Below are positions 17,118-26,328 of a DNA stretch of 64,000 nt, piece after piece. Position numbers and translations under genes: made by a program. Positions within the stretch are counted from its first letter, which is position 1; every line of letters begins with the position of its first letter. The notes beneath the pieces were generated by a model. That model ran no database searches, had not been told where the DNA came from, and was given only the letters and a program-made list of their open reading frames with translations. Source of the stretch: Metabacillus malikii (GTDB taxonomy: Bacteria > Bacillota > Bacilli > Bacillales > Bacillaceae). The stretch is taken from assembly GCF_030813355.1 (NCBI RefSeq), contig NZ_JAUSUD010000007.1, forward strand, positions 124,001 to 188,000, given 5' to 3'.

Positions 17118-18626
17118 ATGTATAAAGTAATCATTGTCGATGACGAACCGATGATTAGAAAAGGGCTGCAAGCAATTATTCCATGGGAAGAATTAGGATT
17201 TGAAGTTGTTGACAACGCAAAAAATGGCCGAGAGGGTTATGAAAAGTATAAGCAGTATAAACCTGACTTAATGATACTAGATATCAAAATGCCAGAAATG
17301 AATGGAGTCACACTGCTTGAAAAGATAAGAGATGAAGATGACTGGATTCACTTTCTTATTTTAAGCGGTTATGCAGAATTTGATTATGCAAAGCGAGCGA
17401 TAGGCAGTAGATGTGATGGCTATCTGTTAAAGCCTATAGATGAAGATGAAATGGTTGCTTATATTAAAGAAATCTATCAGAAGCTAGAAAAGAAAAAGCA
17501 AATAACCGAGTTAATCGAATCAGATAAAGAAAAACAACAGAAAGAAATTGTTAGAAGCTACATTTTTGGAAGAGAAATGAACGTCGAGCATAGTAAACTA
17601 GCAGAATCTCAGCAATTAACATCACCTAACTACCAAATCGGGATCATTTCAACAGGAGATGAAAAGACAGGAATAAAAGTGAAAGAAATCATTGAAGCTA
17701 GTAAATGTGGCTTCATCTTCGAAAAAGGAGACTATTTAATAATTTTATTTCTCGATGATTTTTATTCGAAACATAGAAGGATAAAGCCTTTCAAAGACCT
17801 TCACGATTTAATAATAGAAAATCAATTGTATGCTGCATTCGGTGACACAGTAATGGAACTTGAACAAATACAAGCTTCCTATCAAGGTGCAACTAAAATC
17901 TATAATCGAAAGTTTTTTTATCCAAAAGGTAAACTGTTATCTAGTAAAGAGCTTCAGGAAAACATGTTGATCGATGACATCCATTCAGAAGTTTCGATTG
18001 ATTCTTATGTCGAAAAACTATATTTCTCTATTGATGTTGTCAATGCAGAAACGTGTGAAAAGGTAATAAATGAGCTTTTTAACGAACTGTGTCAACATTA
18101 TGATACAGAAATGAATGTGAAAAAAGTCGTATTTCATATTTATACAACAACAATCAATAAGCTGCTGTTAGCAAATCGTGACTTACAAACTGCATTAAAT
18201 GAATTTGTTACAAGAGCTGGGGACCTATTTGAAAAGCAAAGTATTCCATGTATAAAGGCATACCTATATGAACAAATGAAAGCAATTTTATCCCTTTTTG
18301 ATAATGGTGAAACAGATGTCACATTAAAAAAACTAATCGATTTGATTCACAAGGAGTACAATCAAGGGCTACGTTTGGAAACATTAGCCGACGTATTCAA
18401 TTATAATAGCGCTTACTTAGGAAAGCTATTCAAAAGCTATACTGGAGAATATTTCAATACGTACCTTGATAAAGTGAGAATAGAAAACGCTAAAAGATTA
18501 TTAGAGGAAGGATACAAAGTATACGAAGTAGCTGAAAAAATCGGTTACGCAAACGTCGATTACTTTCATCGAAAATTCAAGAAATACGTCGGTGTATCAC
18601 CTTCTTCATTTCGGAAAGAACATTAA
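17118..18626 (+). CDS. YesN-type response regulator with AraC HTH, module 1
   Basis: This 502-residue transcription regulator has a receiver (about 1-120: VDDE at 7-10, phospho-acceptor Asp55 in MILDIKMPEM, and ILSGYAEFDYAKRA). A poorly conserved linker spans about 130-400, and an AraC-type helix-turn-helix pair fills the last 100 residues, ending with KYVGVSPSSFR. Family members activate the linked oligosaccharide ABC operon once phosphorylated. It is coupled to the kinase gene and ends in a terminator that overlaps its stop codon. The permease genes therefore need their own promoter about 1.2 kb downstream, where this regulator probably binds. Confidence 0.93.
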   Translation: MYKVIIVDDEPMIRKGLQAIIPWEELGFEVVDNAKNGREGYEKYKQYKPDLMILDIKMPEMNGVTLLEKIRDEDDWIHFLILSGYAEFDYAKRAIGSRCDGYLLKPIDEDEMVAYIKEIYQKLEKKKQITELIESDKEKQQKEIVRSYIFGREMNVEHSKLAESQQLTSPNYQIGIISTGDEKTGIKVKEIIEASKCGFIFEKGDYLIILFLDDFYSKHRRIKPFKDLHDLIIENQLYAAFGDTVMELEQIQASYQGATKIYNRKFFYPKGKLLSSKELQENMLIDDIHSEVSIDSYVEKLYFSIDVVNAETCEKVINELFNELCQHYDTEMNVKKVVFHIYTTTINKLLLANRDLQTALNEFVTRAGDLFEKQSIPCIKAYLYEQMKAILSLFDNGETDVTLKKLIDLIHKEYNQGLRLETLADVFNYNSAYLGKLFKSYTGEYFNTYLDKVRIENAKRLLEEGYKVYEVAEKIGYANVDYFHRKFKKYVGVSPSSFRKEH

Positions 18627-18652
18627 GGTATCTATTATGGATACTTTTTTTG
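18625..18652 (+). terminator. Terminator overlapping the yesN-like stop codon, module 1
   Basis: AAGGTATC and GATACTTT form an 8-bp stem with a seven-base loop, followed by a seven-T run. It separates the YesMN transcript from the transporter genes. Confidence 0.75.
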
Positions 18653-18842
18653 TTTGTAAAAAACAATAAGTAATTATTCTAGAAAAACCTAATGAGAATG
18701 CAGAATATACCTCTCTAATAAAATTAGATAATAGATTCGATAGACGAGATGGTGAAAGGACTTCATCTAAAGTAGTCTGAGTGTAAAAGAGCATATTCCT
18801 AATATCTCGTAAAAGTGTAAAACAGTTGTAGGAGGAAAAATA
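18653..18842. other. Intergenic stretch left of the first 52-bp array
   Basis: This has no supportable gene or promoter. Near 18798-18842 the sequence looks like a worn copy of the array unit (TAATATCTCGT, then GTGTAAAAC and GTTGT). Confidence 0.5.
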
Positions 18843-19395
18843 AAAGAGTCTTCAATGACCGTAGAAGCAGAAAAGAGACTAAAGGGTAAAATAGCATTGA
18901 CTTAATATCCCGTCAGAGCGTAAAACCGCTGTTAAAGGTAAAATAGCATTGACTTAAAATCCCGTCAGAGCGTAAAACCGCTGTTAAAGGTAAAATAGCA
19001 ATGTTTTAAAATCCATTCAGAGTGTAAATCCGCTGTTAAAGGTAAAATAGCAATGTCTTAAAATCCCGTCAGAGCGTAAAACCGCTGTTAAAGGTAAAAT
19101 AGAAATGTTTTAATATCCTGTCAGAGCGTAAATCAGCTGTTAAAGGTAAAATAGCAATGTTTTAAAATCCCGTCAGAGCGAAAATCCGCTGTTAAAGGTA
19201 AAATAGCAATGTTTTAAAATCCCGTCAGAGCGTAAAACCGCTGTTAAAGGTAAAATAGCAATGTTTTAAAATCCCGTCAGAGCGTAAAACCGCTGTTAAA
19301 GGTAAAATAGCAATGTTTTAAAATCCATTCAGAGTGTAAAACCGTTGTCAAAGGTAAAATAACAGAGTCTTCAAAGACCGTAGAAGCAGAAAATA
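18843..19395. repeat. 52-bp tandem repeat array 1
   Basis: Nine units start at 18909, 18961, 19013, 19065, 19117, 19169, 19221, 19273 and 19325 with an exact 52-bp step. The core is CCCGTCAGAGCGTAAAACCG followed by CTGTTAAAGGTAAAATAGCA. Each unit can form a small CAGAGCG/CGCTG hairpin. The array is bounded by two near-identical direct repeats (AGAGTCTTCAA and GACCGTAGAAGCAGAAAA) at about 18846-18874 and 19363-19392. Units differ by scattered substitutions and by no length changes. It lies between the YesN-type gene and the first transporter operon and does not encode protein. Confidence 0.9.
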
Positions 19396-19907
19396 AGAGA
19401 AAGCCCTAACAGAAACCATCTTCCACCTTCATATAGAGTATAAGCCCAAAACGAACTAATCCTCACCAAAAAGGGTCTCGATATAAAGGAGCATGAAGAT
19501 TAAAACATATAAAGTAATTCGGGAAAAGACCTACATATATTGAATCAGCCCTATTCACACAAAACATTTCCATCCCATGTAAACCTCGTAAACTCCTAAA
19601 CAATCAGTAACTCGCTATTTTGTTCCACAATAAGAGACGTGTAGATTTATTACTTCAGAAATATACAATAAGAGCCCCAGCTACTATTCCCTTTAAAATA
19701 CTGTTTGCAACTAGCCCAATACAGTGTCATTTCCACACTCAACATAAAAACAACTTACCTATTAAAGGTTTTATGATGCTATCTAACAAATATCAGTCAC
19801 TCTCAATAACAATCTATAATTGTGACATGATTTCTATTAAAATCTATCAGGTATTTGAAGGAGGTATTTTTCGTTAAGATATAACTATAGATATGGGGGG
19901 AGATAAG
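19396..19907. other. Intergenic region between array 1 and the first permease gene
   Basis: This must contain the promoter of the transporter operon and the YesN-type operator, but no consensus -35/-10 pair is visible. A weak frame at 19620-19877 lacks a ribosome site and recognisable features. GGGGGGAG just before 19908 is the permease ribosome site. Confidence 0.45.
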
Positions 19908-20870
19908 ATGGATGTCGTAAAAGAGAAAGCGCATTCAAATACTGTTATTACAAAGAAGAAGAAAAGCTTCTGGCAAGTATTTAAGCAACAAAAAATCTTA
20001 TATTTAATGTCTCTGCCATTTGTCGCATGGGTTATAGTCTTTAATTATTTTCCTCTATGGGGCTGGACAATGGCATTTCAAAATTATCGACCAGGCTTAG
20101 GCTTTTTTGAGCAGCAATGGGTAGGCTTTGAACACTTTGTTGCTTTGTTTCAAGATGAACGATTTTATTTAGCCCTTCGTAATACACTTGCAATGAGTAT
20201 TATGGGCTTAACATTAGGATTTACAATCCCGATAGTGTTCGCGGTATTGTTAAATGAAGTGAGAAAGAAAGCGTTTAAAAGTATCGTTCAGACCGTCTCA
20301 TACTTACCGCATTTTGTATCTTGGGTAGTTGTTGCCGGAATCGTAACGAAGATGCTCTCAATTGATGGCGGGATTATTAATGAATTACTCGTATCAACTG
20401 GGATTATCGATAAGCCTGTTCAATTTATGACAAAAGGTGAATGGTTCTGGATTATCGTAACGTTATCTGATTTATGGAAAGAGATGGGCTGGAACTCGAT
20501 TATCTTCCTTGCAGCAATGGCCGGTATTGACCCGCAGTTGTATGAAGCAGCAAAGGTTGACGGTGCTAGCAGATGGAGACAAATATGGCATATCACGTTG
20601 CCAGGAATAAGACCAACAATTTTAGTCGTGTTAATCTTATCAATTGGACATTTAATTACGATAGGATTTGAAAAGCAATTTTTATTAGGAAACTCAACAG
20701 TCGTTGATTTTGCTGAAGTACTAGATTTATATGCGCTAAACTATGGTATTGGCTTAGGAAGATTTTCTTACGGTACGGCAATTGGAATCTTTAATTCACT
20801 TGTAAGTATTATTTTGCTTTTCTTAGCAAATGGAATCTTTAAACGTTATACAAACAACAGTGTTATGTAA
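19908..20870 (+). CDS. ABC sugar permease, LplB type, module 1
   Basis: This is the first of two inner-membrane subunits of an oligosaccharide importer (320 residues, six spans). It starts in the family style FWQVFKQQKILYLMSLPF and carries the ATPase-docking loop EAAKVDGASRWRQIWHITLPG about 100 residues from the end. I chose ATG 19908, five bases after GGGGGGAG; the ATG at 19893 would overlap that site. The second permease follows after 13 bp. No ATPase gene is linked, so the complex should recruit a shared MsmX-like ATPase. It is about 75 percent identical by eye to the module 2 permease. Confidence 0.92.
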   Translation: MDVVKEKAHSNTVITKKKKSFWQVFKQQKILYLMSLPFVAWVIVFNYFPLWGWTMAFQNYRPGLGFFEQQWVGFEHFVALFQDERFYLALRNTLAMSIMGLTLGFTIPIVFAVLLNEVRKKAFKSIVQTVSYLPHFVSWVVVAGIVTKMLSIDGGIINELLVSTGIIDKPVQFMTKGEWFWIIVTLSDLWKEMGWNSIIFLAAMAGIDPQLYEAAKVDGASRWRQIWHITLPGIRPTILVVLILSIGHLITIGFEKQFLLGNSTVVDFAEVLDLYALNYGIGLGRFSYGTAIGIFNSLVSIILLFLANGIFKRYTNNSVM

Positions 20871-20883
20871 GGGGGGACATACG

Positions 20884-21798
20884 ATGAACAAAAAAAAATA
20901 CAATTTATCGGCTAAATGGGATGACAGAATTTTTGATACGTGTAATTACATCTTTCTCACGCTTGTATTTATCGTCACTCTCTACCCATTTTTAAATGTA
21001 CTAGCTATTTCGCTAAATGATTCAACAGACACCGTCCGAGGTGGTATATACATTTGGCCGCGTGAGTTTACACTTGATAACTATAAAGAAATTTTTAAAT
21101 ATGACCATTTAGTAACAGGTTTCTTCAACTCAGTGCTCAGAACTGTCATTGGAACGGCACTAGGAGTTCTGTCCTCTGCAATGGTCGCCTTTACACTTAG
21201 TAGAGCTGATTTCCAAGGGAGAAAGGCTGTTTCGACACTATTAGTACTAACGTTATATTTCTCAGGTGGATTAATTCCAGGCTACATGTTAATGAGAGAG
21301 CTTTCATTAATTAATTCGTTCTGGGTATATGTGTTACCAGGTATGGTTAATGCGTTTAATATCATCATTGTCCGCTCTTTTATGGACAGCTTACCATATT
21401 CTTTACAAGAATCAGCAAAAATTGATGGTGCTAATGACTTCTCGATATTTTGGAGAATTATCTTGCCGCTATGTACACCGGTATTAGCAACAATCGCTTT
21501 ATTCGTTGCGGTTGGTCAATGGAACTCTTGGTTTGATACGTATCTATATAATAGTTCAAATCCAAGTTTGACAACATTACAGTATGAACTTATGAAAATA
21601 TTGCAAAACACATCGATGGGTGCAGGTGATGCAAATGCATTTCGAAACTCAACTGGAGAACAATTAGCTACAAAAGTATCACCAGAATCAATTAAAATGG
21701 CCATCTCAATGGTTACAATTGTTCCAATATTATGTGTGTATCCTTTCGTTCAGAGATTCTTCGTACAGGGAATGACTCTCGGGGCAGTGAAAAGCTAA
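20884..21798 (+). CDS. ABC sugar permease, LplC/YtcP type, module 1
   Basis: This is the second permease subunit (304 residues). It has YPFLNVLAISLNDS near the N-terminus, FSGGLIPGYMLMRE mid-protein, the docking loop ESAKIDGANDFSIFWRIILPL, and the usual end FFVQGMTLGAVK. ATG 20884 follows GGGGGG by seven bases. A longer frame reaching 20830 overlaps the first permease gene and is not needed. It pairs with the upstream permease. The lipoprotein gene follows after a 248-bp structured gap. Confidence 0.92.
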   Translation: MNKKKYNLSAKWDDRIFDTCNYIFLTLVFIVTLYPFLNVLAISLNDSTDTVRGGIYIWPREFTLDNYKEIFKYDHLVTGFFNSVLRTVIGTALGVLSSAMVAFTLSRADFQGRKAVSTLLVLTLYFSGGLIPGYMLMRELSLINSFWVYVLPGMVNAFNIIIVRSFMDSLPYSLQESAKIDGANDFSIFWRIILPLCTPVLATIALFVAVGQWNSWFDTYLYNSSNPSLTTLQYELMKILQNTSMGAGDANAFRNSTGEQLATKVSPESIKMAISMVTIVPILCVYPFVQRFFVQGMTLGAVKS

Positions 21799-21877
21799 AG
21801 TTGGTTAATCCAGGTATATCCTGTTAACAAATGGCTTTTTCTAAAGCTAATTGTTTTTAATCGTAATAATCGATATA

Positions 21878-21961
21878 GTTGATTTGACGTTAGCGGTTTT
21901 GTGGGATTCGGATATGATGAGGTTGCTTTTTAACCATCCTGCAAAACTATACCAAATCAAC
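21878..21961 (+). promoter_or_regulatory. Large nested inverted repeat between permease and binding-protein genes
   Basis: GTTGATTTG (21878-21886) pairs perfectly with CAAATCAAC (21953-21961). Inside it GGTTTTGTGGGAT pairs with ATCCTGCAAAACT, and GGTT pairs with AACC at the tip. It can fold into one 84-base hairpin with no long U tract. Likely roles are mRNA processing or stabilisation of the lipoprotein message. Confidence 0.65.
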
Positions 21962-22046
21962 GAAAACGACTATTATATATAAAACAATACAGCATCTGAA
22001 ACAGCCAAATAAAAAAACGATAAAAACTTACGAGGGGGAAAGTAAG

Positions 22047-23720
22047 ATGAGAAAAGGGAATTTCAAAAGAGCAACGATTTGTATGCTATTAGCTTTTATT
22101 ATGCTCGTCGCAGGCTGTAGCAACAACGATAAGACGAGTAAAAACAGCAGTGAAAATGAAGACGGTACTGTTACATTGTCACTCTTTAGTGCTGACCCAC
22201 ATTCACAATGGGATAACATGGAAAGTCCTGTCAGTAAAAAAATTATTGAAGAAACAGGTGTAACATTAAATGCAGAATTTGATGTCAGTGGTGGGGAGCA
22301 AAAAATCCCATTAATGGCTGCAAGTGGTGAGTACCCTGATTTAATCCTTCCAAAAGGAAATGCAAGTACATTAGTAGATGCAAAAGCATTCCTTGATTTA
22401 ACAGACTTAATTGAAGAGCATGCACCGAACTTAAAAAAGGTCTACGGTGAATATATCGATAGACTTAAATGGAGTGAAGAGGATCCTTCTATCTACATCT
22501 TACCAACTACTCCAGTCGACCAAACGTATTGGGTACCTGGTACAGGCTTTATGCTTCAACATGAAGTTGTCAAGGAATTAGGTTATCCTGAAATCCGTAC
22601 TGTGAAAGATTTTGAAAACGCAATCAGAGAATATAAGGAAAAACATCCAACAATTGATGGACAGCCAACATTAGGTTTATCATTATTAGCAGATGATTGG
22701 AGAATTCAAATATCTACTACAAATCCAGCATTCCTTGCAACAGGTGCTCCGGATGATGGTGAGTACTATATAGACCCAGAAACATATGAAGCGACAATGC
22801 ATTATCGTCGTCCAGAGGAAAAGGATTACTTTAAGTGGTTAAATCATATGAATGACGAAGGCTTAATCGACCCAGAGAGCTTTGTGCAAAAATATGACCA
22901 ATATTTAGCAAAAATTTCATCAGGTCGTGTGCTTGGTTTAATTGATGCGGATTGGGATGTAGCAGAAGCACAACGCGCATTAAGAGAAGCAGGCAAGCAA
23001 GAAAGAATGCATGGTATGTATCCGGTTACATTAACAGAGGAATATAAGCATCCTAACTTCCAAGATACTGGTTACCTTGGTGGATGGGGAATTGGTATCA
23101 GCGTAGATTGTGAAGATCCAGTTCGGGCAATTAAATTCATCGATTACCTTGCGTCGGAAGAAGGTCAAATTCTTCAAAACTGGGGAATTGAAGGAGAGCA
23201 TTATGAAGTTGTCGATGGGAAACGTGTTATTTCTGAAGAAGAGATGGAAAAACGTAATAACAACGCTAACTACGTAAAAGAAACTGGTATTGGTGTTTTA
23301 AAAGGATTCTCACCAGTATATGGTGATGGTGTTACAGACTCAACTGGTCAAACTTACACAATCGCAAACCCAGACCAAATTAAAGATGCCTATACTGATG
23401 TAGAAAAAGAAGTATTGCAAAACTATGAAGTTGAAATGTGGAAAGATTTGTACCCACAAAAAGAAGAGTTCCCTGTGAAAAAGTGGGGTGCAGGCTTCAA
23501 CATTCCAGTACCATCAGGTTCAAACTTAGAATTAATCAATCAGAAATGTTTTGATATTGTGAAAAAACGTATTCCAGAAGCTATTTTAGCGAAGCCAGAG
23601 GATTTTGATAAGGTTTGGGATCAATTTATGAAAGACCTTGAAAAAGCTGGCGTTGAAGAAGCTGAGAAAGAATATACTGAACTCGTAAAATCTCGTGTAG
23701 AGCTTTGGGAAGGGAAATAA
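22047..23720 (+). CDS. Oligosaccharide-binding lipoprotein, LplA type, module 1
   Basis: This 557-residue extracytoplasmic solute-binding protein has a signal peptide and lipobox LVAGC at about residue 20-24, so it is a membrane-anchored lipoprotein. The mature chain follows the large LplA/YtcQ pattern, with NMESPVSKKIIEETGV, MAASGEYPDLI, WGIGISVD and EEGQILQNWGIEGEHYEVVDGKRV. It should capture an oligosaccharide and deliver it to the two upstream permeases, and may present the ligand to the YesM-type sensor. It is about 65 percent identical by eye to the lipoprotein in module 2. Ribosome site GAGGGGGAAAG precedes the ATG. Confidence 0.93.
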   Translation: MRKGNFKRATICMLLAFIMLVAGCSNNDKTSKNSSENEDGTVTLSLFSADPHSQWDNMESPVSKKIIEETGVTLNAEFDVSGGEQKIPLMAASGEYPDLILPKGNASTLVDAKAFLDLTDLIEEHAPNLKKVYGEYIDRLKWSEEDPSIYILPTTPVDQTYWVPGTGFMLQHEVVKELGYPEIRTVKDFENAIREYKEKHPTIDGQPTLGLSLLADDWRIQISTTNPAFLATGAPDDGEYYIDPETYEATMHYRRPEEKDYFKWLNHMNDEGLIDPESFVQKYDQYLAKISSGRVLGLIDADWDVAEAQRALREAGKQERMHGMYPVTLTEEYKHPNFQDTGYLGGWGIGISVDCEDPVRAIKFIDYLASEEGQILQNWGIEGEHYEVVDGKRVISEEEMEKRNNNANYVKETGIGVLKGFSPVYGDGVTDSTGQTYTIANPDQIKDAYTDVEKEVLQNYEVEMWKDLYPQKEEFPVKKWGAGFNIPVPSGSNLELINQKCFDIVKKRIPEAILAKPEDFDKVWDQFMKDLEKAGVEEAEKEYTELVKSRVELWEGK

Positions 23721-23818
23721 GATAACTAGTAGTTTAACAAGCTCCACTCCCTGCTGTGAAGAGTGAATAAGGCTCTTAGAAAAAGCAACTATATATTAAA
23801 TGAAACGAATATCAATGC

Positions 23819-23862
23819 TTAGACCGTCTCATTAAATGGGGCGGTCTAATTATATCTTTTGA
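23819..23862 (+). terminator. Terminator after transporter module 1
   Basis: TTAGACCGTC and GGCGGTCTAA pair over about 10 bp with one G-T pair, followed by a T-rich tail. It closes the first ABC operon. Confidence 0.7.
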
Positions 23863-24469
23863 TGTAAATCTACCATTAATCCATATGAACGTTTCTACTA
23901 AAGGATGAAGCTCCTCTTATAACAATAAATACTTAATACATATCTATCCTCTTCAATATATATGTATATGGCTGATAATTAAATAACATTATGCCATATC
24001 GAAAATAACATTATGATATTCCCTTAATTGTAAAAGAATGCTATTTTAAGTTATAGGAGTGTTATCTTAAGTAAAAGAAAAGTTTATGATTGAATGTCTT
24101 TAATATAGAATTGAAGTAATATGCTATACAGTTTTCAAAAAGTAGAATAGTTATAGATTTTAGCATGAGCACCGACGTAGAGGGTTTGATTTTGAGATTC
24201 ATGGCTACCTTCTATAATTCTTAAGAGCATTTTCCTGCGATACGTAAGGCACAGTTAACATATCTAATCCTTTAAGAAATAACAAGGGTTACAAAAAATG
24301 CAAATTGCTAACAGAGGGATTTTTAGTTTATCGTCGAACTTAGTAATCATAAATGTAAGGGTATACATTTTGGGTTTGTCTTCGATGAGGTTAGTTAAGG
24401 AGCCTTTATTAAGTCCTCAGGTTACATTTCTATTAACGTAGATAATAGGTTTTCTATTATAAACATGAA
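23863..24469. other. AT-rich intergenic region between the two modules
   Basis: This stretch of about 600 bp has no supportable gene. It is probably leftover spacer from the module duplication plus the promoter region of the second YesMN operon. No consensus promoter or repeat array was seen. Confidence 0.5.
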
Positions 24470-24511
24470 CATCATAATGATAGAAATATCGATTAGAGAA
24501 TCGTTATGATG
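24470..24511 (+). promoter_or_regulatory. 12-bp inverted repeat upstream of module 2 kinase
   Basis: CATCATAATGAT and ATCGTTATGATG form a 12-bp inverted repeat with one G-T position and an 18-base centre. It ends about 20 bp before the ribosome site, so it could be an operator or a 5'-leader hairpin of the YesMN transcript. Confidence 0.5.
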
Positions 24512-24546
24512 CCTTATTAGGGGGGATTACGATAAGTTTAAAAGTA

Positions 24547-26328
24547 GTGAAGGATAAATTAAATGATATTAAGTTACGTAACAAACTTATCTTTGCCTTT
24601 ATTTTTGTAGTGTTTGTTCCAGTCGTAATCGTAGGTGGTTATTTGACAAATGAATTACGTAAATTAGCATTAGATGATGCCAAGCAAGAAGCTGAAACGA
24701 ATATGGAACGTGTAACGGAACGGACAATGGAAGTGTTAAAAATCCCATTTTATATTTCTAATAACCTCATTTATGACCAAAGACTAATGCAAGTTGTCAA
24801 AACAGACTATAAGAAACCATATGACGTCGTTTTATCTTATCGTGAATTTCACGTCTTCCACAATTACCGTCAAATTTATCATAACGAAATTAAACATATT
24901 AAATTTTATACAGAAAACGATACATTATTGAATAATTGGCAAATCATCCCTGTTAATAATCAAATTGCAAACACTGATTGGTACAAAACAGCAATAAACG
25001 GAAATGGCTTTGCAAGATGGTTACATTTAGAAGATGATACGAATCATCAACACAATTATTTGAGCTATATCCGTAAAATTGATTTTGTCGATTTTGAAAC
25101 AAAAGGTGTCCTCGTTATTCAATTAAAGCCAAGTGTATTCAATCTCATTCTTTCACAGGAATCCCAGCCAATTATGTTAGTCGATGAAGAAAACCATATC
25201 ATTAGCTCAAATCAGCGTGAATACATTGGGAATAACTTACACAGTGTCATTGACGCTAACATCTTGACCGGCAATAAAAAGGGTGTATTTCAAGGAATAG
25301 TCGGTGGTAAGGCTACACATATATTTGTAAATCCAATACAGCTTGAGGGTAGCTTAAACCAATTAAAACTAATTTCAATTATTGAAGATGAGAGTATTGC
25401 CAAAAATGCAAATATGTTTCGAAATCTCGGTCTCATTGTTGTTATATTTAGCTTTTGTATTGCACTATTATTCATTTATTATTTATCCAAAGTTTTAACA
25501 AAGCGCTTATCGACATTAAGTCATCAAATTAATAAGATAGGAAACGGAAATTTTAATACTCATATTTTCATAGATGGAAAAGATGAAATTGGACAGTTAT
25601 CGAAGCATTTAAATATTATGGTGACTAATATTAAACAGCTATTACATGAAGTTTATGAGTCAAATCGGCAAAAAACACTGCTTGAAAGAAAACAAAATGA
25701 AATCAAATTTAAAATGATGGCAAGTCAAATTAATCCGCATTTCCTATTCAATTCACTTGAATCGATTCGCATGAAAGCAAATATAAAAGGCGATAAAGAA
25801 ATCGCAAGAATTGTGAAGCTCCTTGGCAAATTGATGAGAAATAGCATAGAGGTTGGTTCAAGAAACGTCAAACTAAGTAGTGAAATGGAAGTTGTAAAGT
25901 CATATCTGGAAATTCAAAAGTTTCGCCACGGGGACAGATTAAACTATGAAATGATCGTAGATGATGCTGCATTGGATATTCCAATTCCACCACTTATTAT
26001 ACAGCCGCTCGTAGAAAATGCCGTCATCCATGGAGTTGAGAATAATCAAAGTGGAGGAAGTGTGTTAGTAAAAGCGGTTGTCAGTGAAGCTAAACTAATC
26101 GTTTCTGTAAGTGATAATGGTACCGGGATTAGTGTACAAAAGCGACAAGAAATTTATCAAGTGCTAAATGAAGTAGAGGAAAAAGAAGGGACGAGAATCG
26201 GGTTAAGGAATGTCCATCAACGGCTACAACTCACTTATGGTAACGAAACAGGTTTGACCATTCAAAGCAATGAACATGAAGGGACAAAGGTATCATTTTT
26301 CATACCAATTAAGGAGGGGCTTGGATGA
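24547..26328 (+). CDS. YesM-type sensor histidine kinase, module 2
   Basis: This 593-residue paralogue of the module 1 kinase has the same order: membrane spans near 14-36 and 288-312, a HAMP domain, His398 in SQINPHFLFNSLESIRMK, and ATPase boxes NAVIHGVENNQSGG, DNGTGI and RIGLRNVHQRL. The sensor halves diverge much more than the kinase halves, so the two systems probably see different ligands. The GTG at 24547 is the only normal in-frame start, but the strong GGGGGG site lies 21 bases upstream of it. An ATA codon at 24532 has better spacing. The YesN-type gene overlaps the stop by four bases. Confidence 0.9.
   Translation: MKDKLNDIKLRNKLIFAFIFVVFVPVVIVGGYLTNELRKLALDDAKQEAETNMERVTERTMEVLKIPFYISNNLIYDQRLMQVVKTDYKKPYDVVLSYREFHVFHNYRQIYHNEIKHIKFYTENDTLLNNWQIIPVNNQIANTDWYKTAINGNGFARWLHLEDDTNHQHNYLSYIRKIDFVDFETKGVLVIQLKPSVFNLILSQESQPIMLVDEENHIISSNQREYIGNNLHSVIDANILTGNKKGVFQGIVGGKATHIFVNPIQLEGSLNQLKLISIIEDESIAKNANMFRNLGLIVVIFSFCIALLFIYYLSKVLTKRLSTLSHQINKIGNGNFNTHIFIDGKDEIGQLSKHLNIMVTNIKQLLHEVYESNRQKTLLERKQNEIKFKMMASQINPHFLFNSLESIRMKANIKGDKEIARIVKLLGKLMRNSIEVGSRNVKLSSEMEVVKSYLEIQKFRHGDRLNYEMIVDDAALDIPIPPLIIQPLVENAVIHGVENNQSGGSVLVKAVVSEAKLIVSVSDNGTGISVQKRQEIYQVLNEVEEKEGTRIGLRNVHQRLQLTYGNETGLTIQSNEHEGTKVSFFIPIKEGLG

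Noticed and set aside
18843-19395. CRISPR array
   Set aside because: The whole 52-bp unit repeats; there is no alternation of fixed repeats with unique spacers, and no cas gene is present. The same holds for the arrays near 32000 and 58400.
19620-19877. 85-residue frame between array 1 and the permease
   Set aside because: It has no ribosome site, no recognised motif and a composition typical of chance frames.
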